Origin: Dryomyza anilis
Taxonomy: Eukaryota > Arthropoda > Insecta > Diptera > Dryomyzidae
Length of the DNA stretch: 64,000 nucleotides
Direction of reading: 5' to 3'
Assembly: GCA_951804985.1 (NCBI GenBank)
Contig: OX638135.1
Coordinates: 10,268,058 to 10,332,057 of the forward strand
The position numbers and the translations under genes are program-made. Each line of letters starts with the position of its first letter. Position 1 is the stretch's first letter. The notes under the pieces were generated by a model. It did not search any database and was not told the origin of the DNA. It worked only from the letters and a program-made list of their open reading frames with translations. Shown here piece after piece: positions 58,165 to 64,000 of the stretch.

Positions 58165-58842
58165 TCATGTCGTGTAGAAGATGTTGAAAAGGTTACGCAA
58201 CGGACAAGCCAGCGTTGACGCGCACTTCTTCAACACATGGGCAGATATGCCATCTGACACAGAGGCTTTGTTAATGTTGAGGTTTGCTAAAACCTTTTTA
58301 ACTGCCCGAGTTCGAAAAGGTATCTCTGGCATTGCAGAAGAAACAAAATCGACGACAGGCAGTGGTTGATTACTATCTGGGAGCGTTGAATTATTTGCAA
58401 ATAATTCTGCCAAGAGATTAGCTTTATCAACCGGGTCAGTGAAGGTCTGGCCATTCATACTAAGAGTTGGAGTAGACGATGTCGTCTGATTCTTCACCCT
58501 TTTTACAAATGACCAGACATTTTTACTACCCCTGTGATAGAGTAGAAACTTTTTGCGCGCGTTTTGTTCGTGAAGAAACTTTTCGCGCGAGATCATGGCA
58601 TTACAGCGATTCCTAGCCTGTATGCGAAGTCTTTCAGTATCAGCATTCTTGTTAGAACGCCAAGTCTGAAAGGCTTCCTCTTTCGACCTGACTGCAATCC
58701 TGCAAGTCTCATTAAACCAAGAGCGGTCCTTGGGTTTAATGCTAATCTTTTTAGAAGATATGAAGGACCGCATATCGCAATAATATTTTGTACCTTTAAA
58801 GCCGCAGCATTTATATCTCTGTCTGCGAAACACAATTTCCAA
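58165..58842 (-). pseudogene. EN-RT linker and RT start of inverted LINE
   Basis: Open frame with SWFNETCRIAVRSKEEAFQT, SMNGQTFTDPVDKANLLAEL and NINKASVSDGISAHVLKKC. The Cys codon that became TGA in the other copy reads TGT here (about 58153). The first part is shifted against the endonuclease. Confidence 0.87.
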
Positions 58843-59086
58843 TTAAAGTTGCGAAAAAAATCATTTAACGCAACCCAATTTGCTTTTTCGTAAAGCCATA
58901 CAGTCCTCTTTGGGGCTTTAATCGAAGAGGCGCGTAAACTAGAATACGAAAACTCAACGGAAGCAGTACAGTGGTCGGAGTTACCAAGAGGTGCAAGGAC
59001 TTTTACATCATATTTTTCATGATGAGAAGTCAGAAAAAGGTCTTTTTACCTTTGTCCACTGCCGCGTGGGAGGTACGTCGGTTCTT

Positions 59087-59613
59087 TCACCAATTGATTG
59101 AGTTGATTGCACTCTGCAAACAGCTCAACATAACAACCCTCCTATCTTGGAAGACCCGAGTGGCGTTGTGCACAATAAAACCGCCGGCAACAACAATTTC
59201 ACTGCCTGGAAATTGCTCCAAAATATATGAGATCGAATCAGATAAGGCATCCAACTTATTACAGGTGGAAACCCTATCTAGATTCGGACTCCTATAAAGA
59301 AAGCACAAGTTCATGATGAGTGTTTGGATTTTGAATTTAACCCAAATTGTATTAAATTCGCTATCCGACACACTATATTGTTGCTGCAGTTGATATACAA
59401 CGTCACTCCGTATAAATAGAGCGAGACCCCTATGGGCAGAAAATAATAGCACTAAGTGATACCCAGGTATTTGAAAATCCAGTGGATCTGCATCCTCACT
59501 AACCTTGGTCTCACCCAGTGCCATTATTTGTGGCCTATGAACGGACACATACGCATATATAGAGAAGAAATTCGTTCTCAGCCCACGAATGTTGCAAAAA
59601 TCTATGCGAAATT
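59087..59613 (-). pseudogene. Endonuclease start of inverted LINE
   Basis: IMALGETKVSEDADPLDFQI, ALFIRSDVVYQL and the degraded box IVVAGGFIVHNATRV, where AGDLNVHNATW of the other copy has lost its Asp and Asn. The frame breaks near 59090. Confidence 0.88.
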
Positions 59614-59748
59614 TTTTCTATATTTTTTCTTAATTTAATTTTGTTTTATTTCGTTGTTATTTTATGTTGGGCGGGCACATTGAACACAGTTTTAAAGCAC
59701 ATTTATACTAAACGACGGACGGAACACGTTAAAAGGACAAAAGATACA

Positions 59749-60077
59749 TTGAATTCATGCTCAAATACATGAAAATGATGTTTTCCCGAGAAACGACTTG
59801 CTGTTCCAAAAAAAAAAAATCATAATTCGGTACACATACCCATTTGTAAATATGGGTATCAAATGAATGGAAATTCTTCAGCGATCGCGAGTTTGTAGTT
59901 ATTACGGTAACCTATGTACCACTTTGAATGGTAACCGCACACATTATCACATATGTGTAGGGTATTCATAGTCGGCTTAGACCGATTTTCATAATTCTTT
60001 TTAACTTCATCACACCAACTATCACAATATCCCTACTTTAAAAATTCCCATGTGATCTAACCTTCCCAACTGGTTTG
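59749..60077 (+). mobile_element. mini-me right-half fragment, copy 5
   Basis: Starts at CATGCTCAAATACATGAAAA, has TACCCATTTGTAAATATGGG, the region of the GTCGGCTTAGACCGA hairpin (right arm eroded) and ends CCTTCCCAACTGGTT. Confidence 0.82.
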
Positions 60078-60762
60078 TGTTGTATACGTTATACATAGAG
60101 CCAATGTGACCAGAATGGTCGATAAAGCGCCGATTGGGCGATATTTTTTAACTCGTGGCGCTTTTTATTTTACAATTAATTAAGAGGCTCCTTTTTTAAA
60201 ATAAATTTATTTTTAAATTCGTTAAATCACGCGTTAGTAGTTGAATATTTTAATGGTTTTTCGTAAAGTGTGATTTAAAGCTAACAAAAATAATAGTGTG
60301 GCACCAATCAAAATATCCATTACTTCCAAAAGTAATTGATTAAAAATGTAGTTGTTTTTCCTGTCCCAATTTTTTTTAATTATACCACTTATTCAAATAC
60401 GTTTTGGTATTCCGATTTTCGGTAAACGATTCCAGGGAAATAACACGTATAGGCAGGGCCGTGCGTGGGGGGTTCAAACCCCCTCTCCCCCCAGGAGTAT
60501 TAAAAAAATTATTTAATTAAATTGAAGACTAAAAATGTATATGAATTTAAATTATAATTTTATAAAATCACACGCTCAGATCAAAAGTGGTTTAAGCAAT
60601 ATGTTAGAATAAAAAATTGATCAAAATGTTTAGAGTAAAAACGAAACAACATTTTTAACAGCAAAAAACAATAAAAGAAGATCTGAGCAAAAAAGTGATA
60701 AAGTTCAATCTCATTTGTGAGCTGACTTTATCTTTACTCATTGTTATTCTAATAAAATTTTA
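60078..60762. other. AT-rich DNA with a hAT-like terminus at 60454
   Basis: CAGGGCCGTGCGTGGGG (60454-60470) runs into a GGGGGGTTCAAACCCCC palindrome. The CAGGG start resembles hAT ends; no partner end is found. Otherwise no gene. Confidence 0.45.
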
Positions 60763-61071
60763 TTGATGTTAAAACGTACTGAGGAAATTAAAAAATGCTA
60801 TACTAATAAAAGGTTATGTATATATTCAAAAATATATACTTCAAAAAAATGTAAACTTTCTTTACAAAAATGTTCTTTGCTTAAAATTATTTTGGTCCAA
60901 CGTTTGTTTTTTTCTTGTGTTGAAAAACATTTTTTGGAACAGTATTTACGTTATTTTTGTCGAAGAAATATTTTTTCCGAACTAGAAATTATTGGAATTC
61001 CAGAAAAAAGCGTAAGAAATTACAGCGATTTTCTTTTAGCTTATTTTAACGTATTTTTAATAACAATTTAA
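60763..61071 (+). other. 102-codon open frame, lysine-rich, not recognised
   Basis: The frame from ATG 60763 codes a basic, Cys- and Leu-rich protein (IYSKIYTSKKCKLSLQKCSL ... IGIPEKSVRNYSDFLLAYF). I recognise no family. The length could be chance in AT-rich DNA or a worn transposase piece. Left as uncertain. Confidence 0.2.
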
Positions 61072-61439
61072 AATGAAATTAGGGTCTTATTGAAATAAGA
61101 ATTGGTGTACATTATTGTTATGAAATAAGACCCTGTATTTTCTTATAAATCCTGTATTTTCTTAAAGTTCGCTAAAAAAATAATAAAATCGTGTTTCCCA
61201 AATTCGCATTAAATAAAAACCTTTAAATGATTCGATTTTGTAAAAACGCTTTTAAATCCATACTCAAAGAAATTTCAGCTACAAAATGAAGGGTGAAACG
61301 AAATTATTTATACATTTTATTTTAAACTTAAAATGTTAACGCGGTAAAAAAAATATATCACAAATGAAGAACAATACTCAATAGTTTTTAAAAATAGTTA
61401 AAGAATTATATTTCTGAATGAGTTAGGACAAATTTCCGT
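61072..61439. other. AT-rich spacer
   Basis: AAATAAGACCCT (61090s and 61130s) is duplicated within 45 bp. Nothing else. Confidence 0.5.
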
Positions 61440-61980
61440 ATTTTAGTCTTCCAGCCCACCAACAGCCGTTGGACACCATTTCTTCTAACATTTTTGATAA
61501 CACTAATCCAACTATCGCTTATTTTATTTCAGTTTAACAATATTTCAATATTTTTCGAATAATAGATTTTATTTAAGCCAAAAATTTTAAATCTGGACCT
61601 CGCTCAGGCAGTTTGGAGGGTTACATCCTTTTGAACAAATTATATAATATTGTTCTGTACCGGTTTCAACAGTCCCTCGCTCGTTTATTTGGATCTTTAA
61701 TCCATTTCTTCGATTTTATTGGGAACTTTGAATATATACTTTAAATCTCATCTTTACTTTTTGAAAATATGAAATATATTATATTTTTTGACATATCTCT
61801 TATTGATTGTTGGGCTTAGATCCACTTTACTTTCGCCGCAAATTTACGATTCACAAATCCTGATTTTCGACCTGATTTACATTTACTATTTAAGAAGTTG
61901 GTCTCTTGAAACCAAATTGTAATATTTCCAGCAGTATCCCTTGCATGCATTGTAGAACGGTCGATTACTTATAACTGAAA
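61440..61980 (-). pseudogene. Decayed Tc1/mariner-like transposase remnant
   Basis: With stops and shifts ignored, the minus strand reads a helix-turn-helix-like piece SGRKSGFVNRKFAAKV ... QQSIRDMSK (about 61900-61800), a degraded LPERGPDLKFLA where the family has PPxSPDLNPLD (about 61590-61620), and LEEMVSNGCWWAGRL near the end, like the usual EEMVxKACxxFRxRL. The order and spacing fit a short mariner/maT-type transposase, but every stretch is damaged. It would have been a DDE/DDD cut-and-paste enzyme. Confidence 0.45.
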
Positions 61981-62418
61981 ACTTGTTTTTTTTTTTTTTT
62001 GTCATAAATCAGAGAATTTTTGAATTTACGGGATTTTTTTCCGTTATTTGCTTTGACCGCATTTGAATTTGTAAAAATAATTTCTTTTACACCCTTTTTG
62101 TGCCGCAAATATTTTTTTTATTATGAAAATATGATATGCCTTTTCATTTCAAATTCAAAGTCAAGTTTAAAATTAAAGTCTACTTTTTTTGAAAATTTTC
62201 ATAAATAATAAAACGTCAAAAAGCTAATTTTAATTTTAAAGTCGTCTTTGGATATTGCTTTGAGATATATCCTTTTAAAATAAACGTTGTTAAAAATGTT
62301 GGCAATTGTATTACCTTTTAAATGAGACTTCAGTGTTTTATTTTGCTTCACTATTGGGGCATTCCATTGAGACGGGCGTTACATTCGTACGATTAAAAAC
62401 TTTCTCATTTGATAAATA
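61981..62418. other. AT-rich spacer with a possible foldback terminus
   Basis: At 62356 GGGGCATTCCATTGAGACGG is similar in style to the ATGGGNNATTCCAC ends at 15806 and 28735, but no inverted partner is seen. Confidence 0.4.
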
Positions 62419-63139
62419 AACCAGTTGGGAAGGTTAGATCACATGGGAAATTTTAAAGTAGGTGTAATTATGATAGTTAGAATTATCAAAATTATAGTCG
62501 GTCTAAGCCGACTATAAATACCCTACACATATGTGTGGTTACCATTCAAAGTGATATATAGGTCACCATGGTATACGAATCCTGAAAATAACTACAAACT
62601 TTCCATCCCTGAAGATTTTTCTTTCATTTGATACCCATATTTACAAATGGGTAGGTATACCGAATTTCGATTTTTTTTTTGTGAACCACAAGTCTTTTCG
62701 CCGGAAAACATTATTATCATGTATTTGAGCATGATATCAATATATATTTGACCAAAAAAGTTTTCCTAAGCACGTATAGATAAAAATTGATCTTTATATG
62801 TACATTTTATATGAGGTATTTGAACATAAGTGGTCGGATCATAGGTCACAATGGACCGATCTCGCACATACAGCGTAGGTATATTAGTAATCTAAGTTAT
62901 AAGTTTCATTTATCTAGCTTTTCAATTTTAAAAGTAGTAGGGATTTCAACAGACAGACAGACAGACAGACAGACAGACGGACAGACAGACAGACGGACAG
63001 ACGGACATCGCTAAATCGACTCAGGAGGTCATGCTGATCAAGAATATATATACTTTTCCATACCGGAGATGCTTCCTTCTGGGTGTTACAAACGGCGTAC
63101 CAAACTGAATATACCCTTTCACTCTTAGTGTAGGGTATA
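62419..63139 (-). mobile_element. mini-me-type element, copy 6, minus strand
   Basis: Complete and inverted: AACCAGTTGGGAAGG at the left, hairpin, GACR microsatellite 62950-63006 (ACAGACAG repeats), core GGTCATGCTGATCAAGAA, and TTAGTGTAGGGTATA at the right. It directly touches the 5' break of the RTE copy at 63146. Confidence 0.87.
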
Positions 63140-63145
63140 AAAAGA

Positions 63146-64000
63146 GAGGCAGAAAAATGTGATTGTGAAGAGATTAAGATGCATCGGGACAGGAATGAGG
63201 CTCGAAAATTCTTCGAGGAAATAAGACGCCTGGCCGGAGGTTCAAAATCCGGAGCCTTTTCTTTTAAAGATGAGAACGGGAATCTTGTCACAGATATCCA
63301 GAGCACACTGAAGATATGGAGGGCTCACTTCTCTAAACTGCTGACCGGTGACGATAACAGCAATTCCACCGATAGAGAAGTAAACCCGGCAACCCCAGTA
63401 CTTGATGACGACATTGAGATTTCGCCACCCGGCCATGACGAGGTCAGAACAGCCATTGCTCGGCTGATGGCCTGCCTGTTGAGTTGTTTAAGACCGGAGG
63501 CGACCAGCTAATAGAGAGCATGCACGAGCTCGTAAGCAGAATATGGTCGGATGAAAGCATGCCAAGTGACTGGAACCTTAGTGTATTCTGCCCAATCCTT
63601 AAGAAAAGGGATTCTACTATTTGCGCCAACTACCGTGGTGATCAGCCTACTTAATATCGCACACAACGTTCTATCGAGCGTTTTATGTGAAAGACTGAAA
63701 CCCATCGTCAACAGACTGATTGGACCTTATCAATGCGGCTTCAGTCCACCATAGACCAGATATTCACATTGCGCCTAATTCAGGAAAACACCCTAGAAAA
63801 ACAAATCGACACCTACCACCCATTAGTCGATTATAAAACCGAGAGAAAATACTTCGAGATGACGAAGTCCGTGAAAGCAGCACTATGCTCAACAAAAGTG
63901 TCATGCTTCTCGCATATGTCGACGATATTGATATCATTGGCATTAAAGAGTCCGTGCGTCTTTGACAAAAAGCTGATTTTGACACCCACAAGTTCGACAT
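63146..64000 (+). pseudogene. RTE-clade LINE, third copy, running off the window
   Basis: Starts inside the linker (DRNEARKFFEEIRRLAGGSK), continues TDIQSTLKIWRAHFSKLLTG, then loses the NNKAAGADGLPAEL segment by a deletion near 63463. Later blocks are CQCPILKK-like, NIAHNVLSSVLCERLKPIVN and PYQCGF. A larger deletion near 63840 joins the DYK block to LNKSVMLLAY-like sequence; the catalytic box reads AYVDDIDIIG (Ala to Val). Multiple shifts make it non-functional. Confidence 0.87.

Larger units (their letters stand above)
56800..59613 (-). mobile_element. Second copy of the jockey/CR1-like LINE, inverted, 5'-truncated
   Basis: Same family as 19196-22151. The 3' end (56800) is followed by an A-rich stretch on the minus strand. 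The 5' end stops at about 59613, only a few bases inside the ORF start of the other copy. It carries independent damage, including a 13-G run near 57030-57043 and several frameshifts. Confidence 0.93.

Overview
The window looks like a transposon graveyard from a fly (Diptera, most likely Brachycera). No intact host gene is visible. The DNA is very AT-rich, has long (TA)n runs and one 200-N assembly gap (13079-13278), and nearly every recognisable coding trace belongs to a mobile element. The dipteran call rests on mini-me-type repeats (a conserved GATCAGCATGA core next to a GTCY microsatellite), the mix of Ty3/gypsy, BEL/Pao, jockey/CR1-like, RTE, hAT and Tc1/mariner-like elements, and a tRNA-derived SINE. 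The species cannot be named from this sequence.

Layout. 1-13078: two minus-strand copies (A and B) of one Ty3/gypsy family with a SAP-domain gag and a tRNA-Leu-type primer site, separated by a decayed plus-strand LINE. 13279-25522: a 2.3-kb segment (with a SINE) present twice as direct copies about 10 kb apart. Between the copies lie a long-armed foldback element, a mini-me, a LINE with its 5' leader, and a very long (TA)n tract. 25523-31032: AT-rich DNA with inverted arrays of a TTATGTYGTTATTCC motif, a SINE split by a MITE, a tandem duplication, a nearly perfect 1.24-kb palindromic element and a diverged mini-me. 31152-39710: a nest at least three levels deep. An outer element with CAAGGATTGAAACC ends was apparently split by a CAAGAACAAGAG-rich element and by a hAT transposon with foldback-like ends; these in turn were hit by mini-me and RTE copies. 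41603-45541: a BEL/Pao element with both LTRs and a perfect 5-bp target duplication but no reverse transcriptase. 47070-49305: a long relative of the MITE at 27231. 49700-52255: a minus-strand RTE LINE. 54604-55050: a GC-richer, apparently host-derived fragment with a DEAD-box helicase motif. 56800-59613: an inverted second copy of the 19196 LINE. The end of the window holds a decayed Tc1/mariner-like remnant, a mini-me and a third RTE copy running off the edge.

Almost all coding elements are broken by stops, frameshifts or deletions, so none looks able to move by itself. The value of the window lies in the insertion history (target-site duplications, nesting order) and in several long inverted-repeat families that carry no recognised transposase.
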